A DNA stretch of 64,000 nucleotides from Roseitranquillus sp963709765 (GTDB taxonomy: Bacteria; Pseudomonadota; Alphaproteobacteria; Rhodobacterales; Rhodobacteraceae). The stretch spans positions 218,678-282,677 of the forward strand of contig CAVPXL010000002.1 in the NCBI GenBank assembly GCA_963709765.1. Direction: 5' to 3'. Within the stretch, counting starts at the first letter, position 1. Each line of letters starts with the position of its first letter. Shown here in pieces: positions 51,970 through 61,762 of this stretch. The translations under genes were made by a program, and so were the position numbers. The notes under the pieces are model-generated. The model did not search any database and was not told the origin of the DNA. It saw only the letters and a program-made list of their open reading frames with translations.

Positions 51970-54761
51970 CTGACAATCGCCTGCGCACTCTGGTTGTCAT
52001 CCAGCCATCTGATCTTGCTTCTCGTTCCACCCAGATCCTCGAACGCGCGGGACCGGCACGAGAAGACGATGATCTGCTGGTCTCGCGCGGCGCGCGTCAG
52101 GGCGGTGAACATCTTCTCGATGCGCCGATCGTCGCTGTGGACGAGCGCATCGTCGAGGATGACGGGCACGGGCGAGCCTGCGATGGCATAGAGGCGGGCA
52201 AAGGCCAGGCGCGTCAGGATCGCGATCTGCTCGAACGCGCCTCCGCTCAGGGCCCCGACCCGGTCCGAGGTGCCATTTCTGACGAGGCTTCCTATCGCGA
52301 GCTCGTCGCCATCCATCTCCACGTCCGCGCCCCCGTAGACCGCAGCAACGAGGGGCCTCAGCTCACGCAGGACCGGCTCGAAGTATGTGTCCCGCGCCCG
52401 TAAGCGCGCCGCCTGCAGCTCGGTGCGCAGGACCTGCAGGCTTTCCACCTCGAAAGCGTATCGGGCTGCGCGCTTCTCTTCCTTCTCCAGCATACCGCGC
52501 GCCTCCTCGAGACGCTCTTCCACCCGATCGTCGGCACGGGCACGGATCTGTCCGTCGAGGCCGGCGATCTCCGATCGCAGGGCAGCGCGGCGCGTTTCCG
52601 TATTGTCGGTCACGCTCTGGAGCCGGTCGAACTCGGCGCGGGCCAGATCGATGTCGGGAGCCGTGCTCTCCATCTCCCGCAGGGCTTCACCTGCCCTCCC
52701 GAGATCCTTCTCGGCGGCCTCCATATCTTGTCGCCACTGAGCCTCGTTCTGATCGGCGCCCGATTGCGCCTCCTCGACGGCCCTGCGTGCGGTTTCGTGA
52801 GTGTCCCGGGCGATCCTCAAAGCCGTGTCGGCCTCTACCGATGCCGCCGTGCAGCTGCGCTCGTGAGCGCGGGATGACTCGAGGGTTTCCTCCGCCTCCT
52901 CAAGCGTGCGATTGGCTTCGGCGAGGGCGAGTTCGAACGCGCTGGCGTCGTGCCCCCCGGCACACCCGGTCCGGTAGGAGGCACGCACCTCCTCGATGAT
53001 CTTCGAGATGCCCTCTTCCTGCCTGTCTTTCTCGTCGGCAGCCGAGCCGCCACCATCGGTGCACGCACGCGCGGCCATGTCCTCGATCTCGGACGCGAGA
53101 GCCTCGCGGCCGGCGCGCAGAGCGTCCGCCCCCCCGGGAGCGATGACGTCAATGGCCTGCTGGGCCGACGACCGCGCGGATGTCGCCGCAGCGCGGGCGG
53201 CCACGAGGGCGCGCAGATCTCCGATGCGCTCGCAACCGATCCCTTGGAGGAGGTCCTCGAGCCGCTGCTCCAGATCCTCCAGCGTGTCTCGGCCGGCCCG
53301 ATCCTGGGCTGCACCAGGCCGGGCAGTGAGCCGCCCGAACCCGGGCAGATCGATCTCGACAGGGTCGACGATCGCGATGGCATCGCCGGCCGGCACGGCG
53401 CGGCCTTCGATCAAGGCCTCGTGCCCGGATCGCTCGTAGGAAAAGCTGAGGGTCGCCGCATGCGCCTCGCGCACGGCGCGGGCCTTCTCGATCTCGCGCA
53501 CGATGGCTTCTGCGGTTCGGGAGACCTCCTCCGTTCCGCCGTTGCCGGCAATGGTCCGCGACGCGTCGCGCAGGTCCGTTTCATGGCTGGCAAGCCGTTT
53601 GAGGAGAGTGTCGACCTCGGCGAGAGCCCGCCGACGGCCATCCAGATCCGCCTCGAGCGCGACGTGCATCTGCGCTCGCCGGATCCTCTTCAAACGGGTC
53701 CTGGCGTGGTCGTGGCGTTGGATCGAGTGGCGGGTGTCGGTCTGGGCCTGCTGCAGCGTTTCTCGCGCGTCCTGCGCCGCGCTTTCGCAGGCTCTCAGGC
53801 TCCGCGTGGCCGTCTCGAGGCCGGATGTCAGGCGGGCCTGTGCGTCGAGGGCACTTCTCGCGCGATCACGCGTCAGCTCCGAAAGGCTGAATGCGCGGCG
53901 CGCGGCCTCGATGCGCTCCTGATGCGTCTCCGCCCGGGCGAGGTCTTCCCGGGCCGCGCCGAGGGCCTTGGCCCGTCGCGCCATTTCCTCGGGATCCTCC
54001 AGTCGAGCGAGTTCGCGCGACGCTTCGTCCCGTGACTTCAGGTCGCTTGAAAGGCTGCGGGCCAGCCCTTCGAGCCGCATGACCTCCTTCCCGAGCTCAT
54101 CGGCGGCATCGACGGCCCGCGCCCAAGGGCTGTTGGCGAGCGGGCGACCGGTCTTGGTCGCAAGTGCGGCGAGATCCTTCTCGCAGGCGCGCACGATGTC
54201 ATCCATCCGGCGGCCGCCCGTCACGGCGTCGATCTGGCCCCCGACCGACGACAGGAGCGTCTGGCGTGCATCCCTGAGCCGTTCGCGTTCCCGCTTCTCG
54301 GTCGCCCCGCTTCCGGCCGGCCCGAACCCGGGCGTCCCCTGACGAACCCAGAGCAATCCCGCAGGCCCCTTCAGGCCGCCGCCCAGAAGCGACCCGATCC
54401 AGGCCTCGGCCTCGTCCTCCTGGGCAACGACACGCCCGGACGGAAGGGCGCGGATGCGCGCCGTCTTGCGCGACAGGAACCGCTTCTCGATCCGGAAGAG
54501 CCGCGACTCTCCCGCCTCCTCGATCTCCACTTCCGCCGCGATCTCGACCGCGCCGCCGCCATAGGGCTGCAGCGACTTGATCTCCTGGGACTGGCTCTTG
54601 TGGTCGACGAAGAACAGGGCTTCGAGCGCGTCGAAGAACGTCGACTTCCCGCACTCGTTGTCGGCACAGATCGTGGTGATCCCGTCGCCGATGTTCTCGA
54701 TGAGCGCTTCGTGTCCTGCAAACCGGCGCACGTTGCTCAGGGCGATCTTCCGGATCTTCAT
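51960..54761 (-). CDS. SbcC/YhaN-like AAA ATPase (Rad50 family)
   Basis: 933-aa DNA-repair type ATPase. Walker A ICADNECGKSTFFDALEALF at residues 31-50, a long alpha-helical coiled-coil middle (about 200-780), ABC signature LSGGAFEQIAILTRLAFARL and Walker B VPVILDDALVHSDDRR near the C terminus. Unlike Rad50/SbcC no CxxC zinc hook is seen in the coiled-coil middle, which agrees better with YhaN-like members. It overlaps the nuclease gene start-to-stop by 4 bp, so the two form a complex of the Mre11-Rad50 kind. It abuts the truncated integrase downstream; both lie in a tRNA-Gln-linked region, so an accessory role in DNA end processing or phage defence is possible. Confidence 0.85.
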   Translation of the reverse strand: MKIRKIALSNVRRFAGHEALIENIGDGITTICADNECGKSTFFDALEALFFVDHKSQSQEIKSLQPYGGGAVEIAAEVEIEEAGESRLFRIEKRFLSRKTARIRALPSGRVVAQEDEAEAWIGSLLGGGLKGPAGLLWVRQGTPGFGPAGSGATEKRERERLRDARQTLLSSVGGQIDAVTGGRRMDDIVRACEKDLAALATKTGRPLANSPWARAVDAADELGKEVMRLEGLARSLSSDLKSRDEASRELARLEDPEEMARRAKALGAAREDLARAETHQERIEAARRAFSLSELTRDRARSALDAQARLTSGLETATRSLRACESAAQDARETLQQAQTDTRHSIQRHDHARTRLKRIRRAQMHVALEADLDGRRRALAEVDTLLKRLASHETDLRDASRTIAGNGGTEEVSRTAEAIVREIEKARAVREAHAATLSFSYERSGHEALIEGRAVPAGDAIAIVDPVEIDLPGFGRLTARPGAAQDRAGRDTLEDLEQRLEDLLQGIGCERIGDLRALVAARAAATSARSSAQQAIDVIAPGGADALRAGREALASEIEDMAARACTDGGGSAADEKDRQEEGISKIIEEVRASYRTGCAGGHDASAFELALAEANRTLEEAEETLESSRAHERSCTAASVEADTALRIARDTHETARRAVEEAQSGADQNEAQWRQDMEAAEKDLGRAGEALREMESTAPDIDLARAEFDRLQSVTDNTETRRAALRSEIAGLDGQIRARADDRVEERLEEARGMLEKEEKRAARYAFEVESLQVLRTELQAARLRARDTYFEPVLRELRPLVAAVYGGADVEMDGDELAIGSLVRNGTSDRVGALSGGAFEQIAILTRLAFARLYAIAGSPVPVILDDALVHSDDRRIEKMFTALTRAARDQQIIVFSCRSRAFEDLGGTRSKIRWLDDNQSAQAIVSSS

Positions 54762-55948
54762 GTCCTGGCCTCACCTGCGCCAGTGTCCGACCCCGCAGGA
54801 CGTGCCTGCGCGTAGCCGTAGAGCCGGGCCAGGGCCTCGGTCAGGACCCGGCGCTCATGATCCTCCGGCTCCGCCTTCGCGGCGCGGGCCCACAACTCCT
54901 CGGCCGCGTCACGCAGAGCCCCCGACCGCGCGATATCATCGAGATCGAGGACCGCCTGATCGATGCCCAGCTCATCGAGGTTCTCTTCGAAGTAGGCGAA
55001 ATCGTACGCCGCCTCCTGAAGAAGGGCGACCAGCGCGGCGCGGTCGGCCATGCTCACCCGACCGGTCACGCTCAGGTAGACCAGGGCCTGCCGCCGCGAT
55101 GCGCGAGACGGCAGGACTTCATCGAGCCGTTCCCGGAGGTCGTCGCCCGGGCGCAGATCGACGGCGGCGGATCGCCAGAGGTACTCCCCCGTCTCGATCG
55201 TCGTGACACGCGGCTCGGCACCGGGCCCCTCGATCTCGACGAGGAGCACACCCGCCGTGCCCTCCACGCGGAAAGCGTCGGCCTCCGGCGTGCCGCTGTA
55301 GCAGCATCGCGGACCGACCCTGACCTCGCCGTGCCAGTCGCCAAGCGCGAGATAGTCGAGATTTGCGCGCGCGGACCTGTCGGGCGCGATCACGCCCGCC
55401 TCGCTCGATCCCTCTCCGAAGCTCTGGATCGATCCATGCGCGAGTCCGACCCGGATCGCGCCGCTCCAATCGGCCTCCGAGCCATCTTCCGGCGCGGCAT
55501 CGTCCATCCACTCCGTCAGGTCGCGCCCGGGAGACCGAACCGTCGGCGGAGCCGGCAGGATCACCACCGGCGTGCCGTCCAGTGCAGGCAATTCGATCGG
55601 TCGGGGCTCGAGGGCCAGGATGACGTTGCCTGGACGGTCCCTTTCGATCCGGCGCCAGAGATCGGACGCCGCTAGGGAGTCGTGGTTGCCCGGCAGCAGA
55701 ACCCAGGTGATGTCGCCGGCCGCCTCCATGGCATGCAGGGCATGACGGACGACCTGCGGCGGCGGGGTCTCGGCGTCGAACGTGTCGCCGGCCACCAGAA
55801 CGAAGGCCGCGCCGTGAGCGCGCGCCTCCCGTGCGATCACCTCGATCCGGTCGAACCGGGCCTTCTTCAGGAAGGCGGGAAGATCGCTGTCGAAGCGGCC
55901 GAACGGTTTTGCCAGATGCCAGTCGGACGTGTGAATGAATCGGAACAA
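54758..55948 (-). CDS. Metallophosphoesterase, DNA exonuclease (SbcD/YhaO/Mre11-like)
   Basis: 396-aa nuclease subunit. All calcineurin-type motifs are in order: FIHTSDWHLAKPF, VAGDTFDAETPP, LLPGNHDS, GLAHGSIQSF and ALGDWHGEVRVG. C-terminal regulatory part (about 230-396) precedes the overlap with the ATPase gene. TTG 55948 (LFRFIHTSDWHL) is proposed as start: AGGG lies eight bases upstream and the motif then begins at residue 5, as usual in the family. Acts on double-strand ends or hairpins with its ATPase. Confidence 0.87.
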   Translation of the reverse strand: MFRFIHTSDWHLAKPFGRFDSDLPAFLKKARFDRIEVIAREARAHGAAFVLVAGDTFDAETPPPQVVRHALHAMEAAGDITWVLLPGNHDSLAASDLWRRIERDRPGNVILALEPRPIELPALDGTPVVILPAPPTVRSPGRDLTEWMDDAAPEDGSEADWSGAIRVGLAHGSIQSFGEGSSEAGVIAPDRSARANLDYLALGDWHGEVRVGPRCCYSGTPEADAFRVEGTAGVLLVEIEGPGAEPRVTTIETGEYLWRSAAVDLRPGDDLRERLDEVLPSRASRRQALVYLSVTGRVSMADRAALVALLQEAAYDFAYFEENLDELGIDQAVLDLDDIARSGALRDAAEELWARAAKAEPEDHERRVLTEALARLYGYAQARPAGSDTGAGEART

Positions 55949-57069
55949 GTTGACTACCCTCGCATAGTCTCGACGCCGGGAGCACACGCTACTGATATAT
56001 TGGCCAAAGGGCTATCTCCGGACGCTTACGATTGAAGGCACTCGCGCCTCTGCCGCTGCGACCCCGGGGGCAATGACCGCTTCGGGCCCGAGTTGGCAAC
56101 CCGATTACGTGCTGCTGGCGCTGGCAGCACAAAAAATTGTTCCAAGTGCTCGCATTGCGCCGTTCCTGTGCTGAGGTAAGATCGGCCATTGATCTCCCGC
56201 CGGGGCGATGCGACTGAAAAATGAGGTTTGAGCCGCAGTGAGATGGGGTTTCTGCTGATATGAAATCACCTCGACGAGACTGTGCGTTGGCAGTATGTTG
56301 TTGACCCACGCAGCAAAACCTGTCGTCGAGAAGTAGGCCGCGACTGCATCATTGGCGCCAATGATCAGAATTCCAGAATGAGCAATTCATTTGTTGAGAC
56401 CTACGTCCTTTTTTTCCGGAACCGTGCTGATTCCCTCTTTCTTTCCACTGAACCCGATTGTCTTGGCAATTGGCCTAACATTGGATTGCCGCGAGCAGCT
56501 TCATGGCTATCGGACTGGATCTTTGTAGTTATAGAAAAGTTGGGTGAGTTTTGCAGGGTCGTTTGGCAGACAAAAGAACCGCGCAGTTTTGACCGCGAAG
56601 CCGGCATCCGAGACAAAGAATTGCCGACGAGTTCGTCGCAAGCATAATGCCAGTCCTTACGGCGCAGCGCGATCGCCTCGGAGACGCACAGCCCGCGCCA
56701 GAACACCATCAGGTTCAGAAGGAAGTCACGGACCCAGTGCCCCAGCCCCTGACGGCAAACGTTGAAAATCCCGCTGATCAATCAGCGAGACAGTTCGATC
56801 TTCGAGGCTCAAGTGTCGACAATATCTTCGATAGCCCATCTGGTCGCGACTCGCGTTTCATCTGGGAGCGCAAGGCCTGCCGTGCGAGGTGCTCCCAAAT
56901 AGCCCGGCCGTTAGGGTCGGCGATCGGACCATTTACGCGCCGGACGACCTGGCCCGGCTTGCGGACAATCCCTGTCACTGAACATCAAGCGGCCGACCTG
57001 GCGCCTCCCGCTCTCTCGTACAGCGCGTCAGAGAGCCGGCTTCCTCAGGTTGCGATCGCAATCCTTGTG
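55949..57069. other. Region with no intact gene; integrase-like fragment at about 56640-56781
   Basis: 1.1 kb between the nuclease and the nucleotidyltransferase. Base composition is lower in GC than the neighbours (for example 56380-56540), a sign of foreign DNA. On the minus strand at 56781-56640 the words GHWVRDFLLNLMVFWRGL and CVSEAIALRRKDW resemble the catalytic part of a tyrosine recombinase, but no full gene remains. Nothing else is supported. Confidence 0.45.
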
Positions 57070-58089
57070 TCAGTAAGCGCACCCCTCAAGAACTTCACGC
57101 ACCGAAGGCATGCGGTCCAGGGATCGGCCAATTCGCTCCTTCCACTTGGGGCCACGATTCATGGCGTCCTGATAAGCCTCCCAGACATCGGTTGGTCGAT
57201 CCTCAGCCATGCTCTCGATCAGCCATGCGGCCTGCTGACGGTCCTTGAATGCCTTACCGGAATTGGCGCTGTCGCGCCTGCGCTCTGCCACGATCAGCTT
57301 GTGGATCGCGTAGCGTTCGGGACGCGGGATCTGCACCAGGACGCCCTCACGGTACAGCGCGGCTGCATGTATGGGGGCGGCGATCAGGTAGTTCAGGTGA
57401 TGGAGTGCCCTTGCTTTCACGCCAAGCGCAGGGAGAGCCTTGATCCCCTCGTCTTCTTCGAAGGAAGGTGTGAGGAACTCGACCAATGTGCCTGACTTCG
57501 CTTGCCGCCAACGCCACACGCTATTGCGGTCAAGAGACTGTACGGGATCGAATTTCAGTGCCGTGAAGGTCTCGGCGAGCGAGGGCTGAACCTCATCCTC
57601 CAACGCCAGCGACAGACGCTCGAATTGGGCAATGTCGATGTCGCCCGTATTCTCCGCGCCATCACCGGGCAGGGTCAGGCCGAGCTCTCCCTCCATGAGG
57701 CGAAAGGCCTGGGTGCCGACCAGCGTTCCGCCCAGCCGGAAAGTCCCGACCTTGGCCATATTGAACAGCAGGCTGCCGGTCTCCCGATCAACCGGGGTGA
57801 GCCCCTCTGCGCGAAGCAAGCGCACCAGTCGCGCACGCTCTCGCCGTCGATCGGGTGCATGCTCTTGCAGATCACGCATGCGCTCAACTCGCTGGCGCGT
57901 GTCGTCAGTGTCGGGGCCGACATACCACCACTTGAGATCGCTGCCGATGCGCTCTGTGGTGTACCAGTGGACCTTGCCTCCGACCTTCTTGCTCCTGACC
58001 GATCCTCGCAGGTTGGCCACCATGTCGTCTTTCAGCAGGCGCAAGAGATCGCTGTAAGCCGACCGCGCCAAACTCCTAAGCTCCGCCAT
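57070..58089 (-). CDS. GSU2403-like nucleotidyltransferase fold protein
   Basis: 339-aa soluble protein. A nucleotidyltransferase-like core is seen: FRLGGTLVGTQAFRLMEGELG followed by NTGDIDIAQFERL, where a GT-containing helix and the D-x-D in GDIDIA match the NTase metal site; further on are FLTPSFEE and YAIHKLIVAERR. Similar to the GSU2403 family, function unknown. ATG 58089 is preferred because GGAGG stands 7 bases upstream (ATG 58104 has none). Its promoter region holds four GTATAGTAG half-sites. Alone on its strand, 1.1 kb upstream of the nuclease-ATPase pair in transcription order. Confidence 0.7.
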   Translation of the reverse strand: MAELRSLARSAYSDLLRLLKDDMVANLRGSVRSKKVGGKVHWYTTERIGSDLKWWYVGPDTDDTRQRVERMRDLQEHAPDRRRERARLVRLLRAEGLTPVDRETGSLLFNMAKVGTFRLGGTLVGTQAFRLMEGELGLTLPGDGAENTGDIDIAQFERLSLALEDEVQPSLAETFTALKFDPVQSLDRNSVWRWRQAKSGTLVEFLTPSFEEDEGIKALPALGVKARALHHLNYLIAAPIHAAALYREGVLVQIPRPERYAIHKLIVAERRRDSANSGKAFKDRQQAAWLIESMAEDRPTDVWEAYQDAMNRGPKWKERIGRSLDRMPSVREVLEGCAY

Positions 58090-58109
58090 CCGGCCGCCTC
58101 CCATGCCTA

Positions 58110-58176
58110 TTACTATACAATAGACGCTTGGGTATAGTAGCTCAACTACTATACGGGAGAATATCGTGTATAGTAG
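58110..58176. promoter_or_regulatory. Symmetric array of four GTATAGTAG half-sites
   Basis: Copies: TTACTATAC (58110-58118, one mismatch, inverted), GTATAGTAG (58132-58140), CTACTATAC (58146-58154, inverted), GTATAGTAG (58168-58176). Gaps are 13, 5 and 13 bases, so the whole array is a dyad centred near 58143. It lies 21-87 bp before the nucleotidyltransferase start and is AT-rich in a GC-rich region; a multi-dimer operator is the natural reading. Confidence 0.75.
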
Positions 58177-58793
58177 CGTCGAGAAAGTACGGCCAGCTCG
58201 GGGAACACCCTCACCACCTGCGGCATGGACGCATTCTCATCTCCGAGAGACAGGAAGGTTGAACATGGCCCGCCTTGCCGACAGCATCGTCACCCTCGAC
58301 GGTGCAACTCATCTCAAGCTGACCCGGCGTCGCGCCGTTCCGCGACGCGCGAGCCGCTCTCTTGCGATGTCGTCGATCTCCGAGGTCGCCAACTCCCGAG
58401 GTCATGCAGTGGCCGTCTCCGCAGCTTAAGCCCGCTGCTCCGGTCAACCCGGTCGTGGCGCCGAGGCCCCTCATGTCCTACGAATGAACCCGGACCACCC
58501 GAATGGGGAAGGCAAGAAGAGTTCCCAGACCAAACGAAACCGGCCCGGAAGATCGCGAGAAAGCCGGGTCAGAACTCGGGTCAGCTCCGTTGGCTTGAAA
58601 GCCATGCCTCAGGGTCCGCGTATCGGGAGGCGGGCCAGAGGCCCCTCCAAGGCGGATGCTTTTCGTCTCGTCCGGACCGCGTGTGCAAATTGTCACAACC
58701 CTGTCCGCCTATCCGATTTCCTCACGAAATTAATGGCCTGCTATCAACTATAAAGAGAATTAGGGGGGCGCATGATCTCCCAAAGGTGTCTCG
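58177..58793. other. Intergenic region, no supported gene
   Basis: 617 bp between the operator array and the autotransporter. A possible small frame of 54 codons starts at ATG 58265 after AAGG but shows no recognisable motif. The segment just before the autotransporter (58730-58790) is AT-rich and probably holds its promoter. Confidence 0.4.
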
Positions 58794-61412
58794 ATGATCT
58801 CGATTTCTAGCTCCGCCATTCGCCTCCAGCGGCGCTCGTCGCTTGCAGTCATTGCATCGGTCGGGCTTCTGATCCTGACGATGGCGCTGGGGCTCAAGGC
58901 GACCGCCGCGCAGGCACAGGCGACCTACGAATACGACATTGTCTGGTCGAACACGAGCTTGCCCCCAGGCTCGGACGCCCGCACCGGCTCCGTCACCTTC
59001 ACCGATCCTTCCGACCCCCTTGGATCCGTCACGAGCTTCACCTTCAACGACGGAGGGAGCGTCTACACGCGAGACAGCGTGGATCTGTTCGCTTTCAACG
59101 GAAACTTCAGCGGCTCCGGCGAAGAGGTCGGCAGCCTCAATGACCTGAATTTTCGTTCCGACGATGGAAGATGGGTCGGCGTCATGCCGAATACCTTGTT
59201 GCTTCGGGACACACATGAAGAATTCAGGATCACCAGCTTTATCGGAACGACCATCACCGCTCCTCCGACGCCAGTACTCGCAGGTCCCGCCGATCCGCAG
59301 AACGGGCCGTTTACCGTCACGGCGACATTCTCGGAAGCCGTCACCGGCTTTGACGCGTCCGACGTCGTCGCGACGAACGGAACGATTTCCAATTTCTCCG
59401 GCTCGGGCGCAAGTTACAGCTTCGATGTCGCTCCGACATCCGATGGGCAGGTAACCGTCGAGATCCCCGCCGCGGTCGCGCAGAACGCAGGCGGCGTCCT
59501 CAATACCGCATCGGACCGCTTCTCGCTCACGGCCGACCTGACAGCGCCTACGATCGACCTCGCTGGACCCTTCGGCCCCCAGAGCGGGCCGTTCACCGTG
59601 ACCGCGACCTTCTCCGAAGCGGTCACCGGGTTCGACCTGAGCGACGTGGTCGTGTCGAACGGGACCGCCGGCAATTTCTCGGGCTCTGGCGCGAGCTACA
59701 GTTTCGAGATTATCCCGTCGAGCGACGGGCAGGTGACAGTCGATGTCGCCGCAGCCGCCGCGCAGGACGTTGCGGGAATGGACAGCGTCGAGGCGACGCA
59801 ATTCGCCGTCGTGGCGGACCTGTCCGGGCCCAATGTCGGGCTGGATGGACCTTCCGGCCCTCAGAGCGGACCGTTCACCGTGACGGTGACCTTCTCCGAG
59901 GCCGTGACCGGCTTCGACCTTGCCGATGTCGTCGTCACGAACGGCACCACATCCAGCTTATCGGGCTCTGGCGGGAGCTACAGCTTCGATGTGACGCCGC
60001 TCGGCGAGGGGCAGGTGACCCTCGATATCACCGCGCATGTCGCGCAGGATTCCAGCGGCAATTACAACGCGGCGGCGAGGCAGCTCGTGGTGGAAACGGA
60101 CTTGGCCGGGCCGAGCCTCGAACTGACAGGACCATCCGGCATGCAGGCCGGCCCGTTCACGGTCGCAGCGAGCTTCTCCGAAGCGGTCAGCGGGTTCGAG
60201 CTCTCCGACATCGCCGTGACGAATGGCGCCGCCTCCGATCTGTCCGGCTCCGGGGCGAGCTACAGCTTCGTTGTCACACCCGCGGGGGGGGGCCAGGTGA
60301 GTGTTGCAGTTGCCGCCGATGCCGCGCAGGACGCCGCGGGCAACAGCAACATGGCGGCCCGCCTGACGGTGGAAGTCGCCTCCCCCGCGCTCGAGTTTGC
60401 ACGGGTACGCGACGAGGTCACAACCGTCGTCCAGGAAGAAGCCGTCGGCGATATCCGCGGGATCATCGGGGCCGACCGCCGGTTCCTGCGTTCCGTCAGG
60501 AACCGCTTCGTCGCCGAGCGAAGCGGCGCCGACGTGAGCCGAAACGTGCCTTTCGACGTCGACGGGACGGCCGACGTCGTAGACGGGATGTTTTCCACCA
60601 AGGGCGCCTTTTTCGGCCAGACTGCATCCGCTGACGGGACGTATCGGCGGCTCGTCTTCGGCGATTTCGAAGCGCGCAGAGATTCCACCGACACGGTCAC
60701 TGCGCGGCTGACGGCGAAGCTCGCCTGGGAGCGTCAGGTGGGGTCCGACGCGCTGATCGGTTATTTCGTTGGCGGCGAAGTCAGCCACAGCGACATTGAG
60801 CAGGAGCTGGAGGGCAATCGCGACAGCTACGCCGCCAGTGTCGGCGCCTACGGCGTGGCGGAGCTTCGGCCGGGGCTGTTTCTCGACGGAACCGCCTCCG
60901 CCAGCTTCGGTCGAAGCGACCTCGAGCTCGGCGACGCCACGATCGAGGTCGACGGAAGCTACGATACTCGCATCATTGCCTTCGGCGGCACACTGTCCGG
61001 TGCGATCGATCGCGGTGCCTACGAATTCCGCCCCCAACTGGCCTTCAGCTACGGTTACGCAGAGATCGGGTCGGTCGACCTGACGGCACGCGCCTTTGGC
61101 ACGTCGGAAGCCGTGTCGCTCGATGCCGGGCACATCTCGCTTGCCTCGCTCAGCGTGACCCCCGAATTCTGGGTGCCGGTGGAATGGTCGGCCATGCGCG
61201 GGGCCGATACGGCCCTGACCATCGCGCCGAAACTCTTCTGCGACGCCATCGTCGCGGACGATCATGACGAGGAATGCGGCGGGGGCGGCCGGTTCGGTGT
61301 CCGGAGCGTCTCGCGCGACGGGTTGATCGCTTTCGACGCCGAAATCGACATGGAACGCGCCGGCGGCGTGACCCGCCAGACCCTCCGCTTCAAGTTCGAG
61401 GCGAGCTTCTGA
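58794..61412 (+). CDS. Autotransporter-like outer-membrane protein with four Ig-like repeats
   Basis: 872-aa surface protein. Signal peptide (about 1-43; LILTMALGLKATAAQAQA), an N-terminal segment of about 110 residues, four Ig-like modules of about 90 residues (starting near 161, 254, 347 and 441; pattern GPxGPQxGPFTVTATFSEAVTGF, DVVVTNGT, LSGSGASYSF), a linker (about 530-580), then a C-terminal domain of about 290 residues with alternating amphipathic strands ending in RQTLRFKFEASF. A final Phe after alternating residues is the outer-membrane assembly signal. It would display the Ig modules outside the cell, probably for adhesion. ATG 58794 with AAAGG eight bases upstream. Located between mobile-element-rich segments. 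Confidence 0.85.
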   Translation: MISISSSAIRLQRRSSLAVIASVGLLILTMALGLKATAAQAQATYEYDIVWSNTSLPPGSDARTGSVTFTDPSDPLGSVTSFTFNDGGSVYTRDSVDLFAFNGNFSGSGEEVGSLNDLNFRSDDGRWVGVMPNTLLLRDTHEEFRITSFIGTTITAPPTPVLAGPADPQNGPFTVTATFSEAVTGFDASDVVATNGTISNFSGSGASYSFDVAPTSDGQVTVEIPAAVAQNAGGVLNTASDRFSLTADLTAPTIDLAGPFGPQSGPFTVTATFSEAVTGFDLSDVVVSNGTAGNFSGSGASYSFEIIPSSDGQVTVDVAAAAAQDVAGMDSVEATQFAVVADLSGPNVGLDGPSGPQSGPFTVTVTFSEAVTGFDLADVVVTNGTTSSLSGSGGSYSFDVTPLGEGQVTLDITAHVAQDSSGNYNAAARQLVVETDLAGPSLELTGPSGMQAGPFTVAASFSEAVSGFELSDIAVTNGAASDLSGSGASYSFVVTPAGGGQVSVAVAADAAQDAAGNSNMAARLTVEVASPALEFARVRDEVTTVVQEEAVGDIRGIIGADRRFLRSVRNRFVAERSGADVSRNVPFDVDGTADVVDGMFSTKGAFFGQTASADGTYRRLVFGDFEARRDSTDTVTARLTAKLAWERQVGSDALIGYFVGGEVSHSDIEQELEGNRDSYAASVGAYGVAELRPGLFLDGTASASFGRSDLELGDATIEVDGSYDTRIIAFGGTLSGAIDRGAYEFRPQLAFSYGYAEIGSVDLTARAFGTSEAVSLDAGHISLASLSVTPEFWVPVEWSAMRGADTALTIAPKLFCDAIVADDHDEECGGGGRFGVRSVSRDGLIAFDAEIDMERAGGVTRQTLRFKFEASF
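59271..60377 (+). repeat. Four direct repeats of about 280 bp encoding Ig-like modules
   Basis: Module starts near 59271, 59541, 59823 and 60105. Long stretches are nearly identical at DNA level (for example around GGGCCGTTTACCGTCACGGC and its counterparts), so the array could gain or lose modules by recombination. Confidence 0.75.
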
Positions 61413-61762
61413 AGGAGCCGCTTAGCCCTGACCCGCTGTCGCATGGGAAGGTCGGGTCAAGGCACCCGGCCGACCTTGTGGACCGCCCGGGCGGGGAGTG
61501 ATAGCAAATTCGCGGTCGTGCGCTCGTGATGAAAGTCGGCGGCATGGCGCTTTCAAAATCCCTCAGCCTTTGCAACGCCGGATCTCGGTACGATACCGAG
61601 ACCGAGACCCGGCGCGCGGCTCTGTCGGACGTTGGCAGCGGAGCTGAGTTGGAGGGTCTGACCCGCCCTTTTGTCGACTCGATTTCCGCAACGAAGTCGC
61701 TCGACCGTTATGCGAGTTGCTTCGGGGGCCGAGCCGGGCGCCTCCGCCACAATCCTCTTCGC
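61413..61762. other. Gap between the autotransporter and the IS element, no gene seen
   Basis: 350 bp without a supported frame. The left boundary of the IS element lies somewhere at its right edge, but the expected terminal repeat was not found here. Confidence 0.4.

Noticed and set aside
58166..58429. Possible small protein beginning inside the GTATAGTAG array
   Set aside because: The start codon lies in the operator repeat, no ribosome site, no recognisable domain.
59271..60377. Repeats considered as transposon duplication
   Set aside because: They are in-frame protein modules with the same boundaries, flanked by one continuous coding frame.
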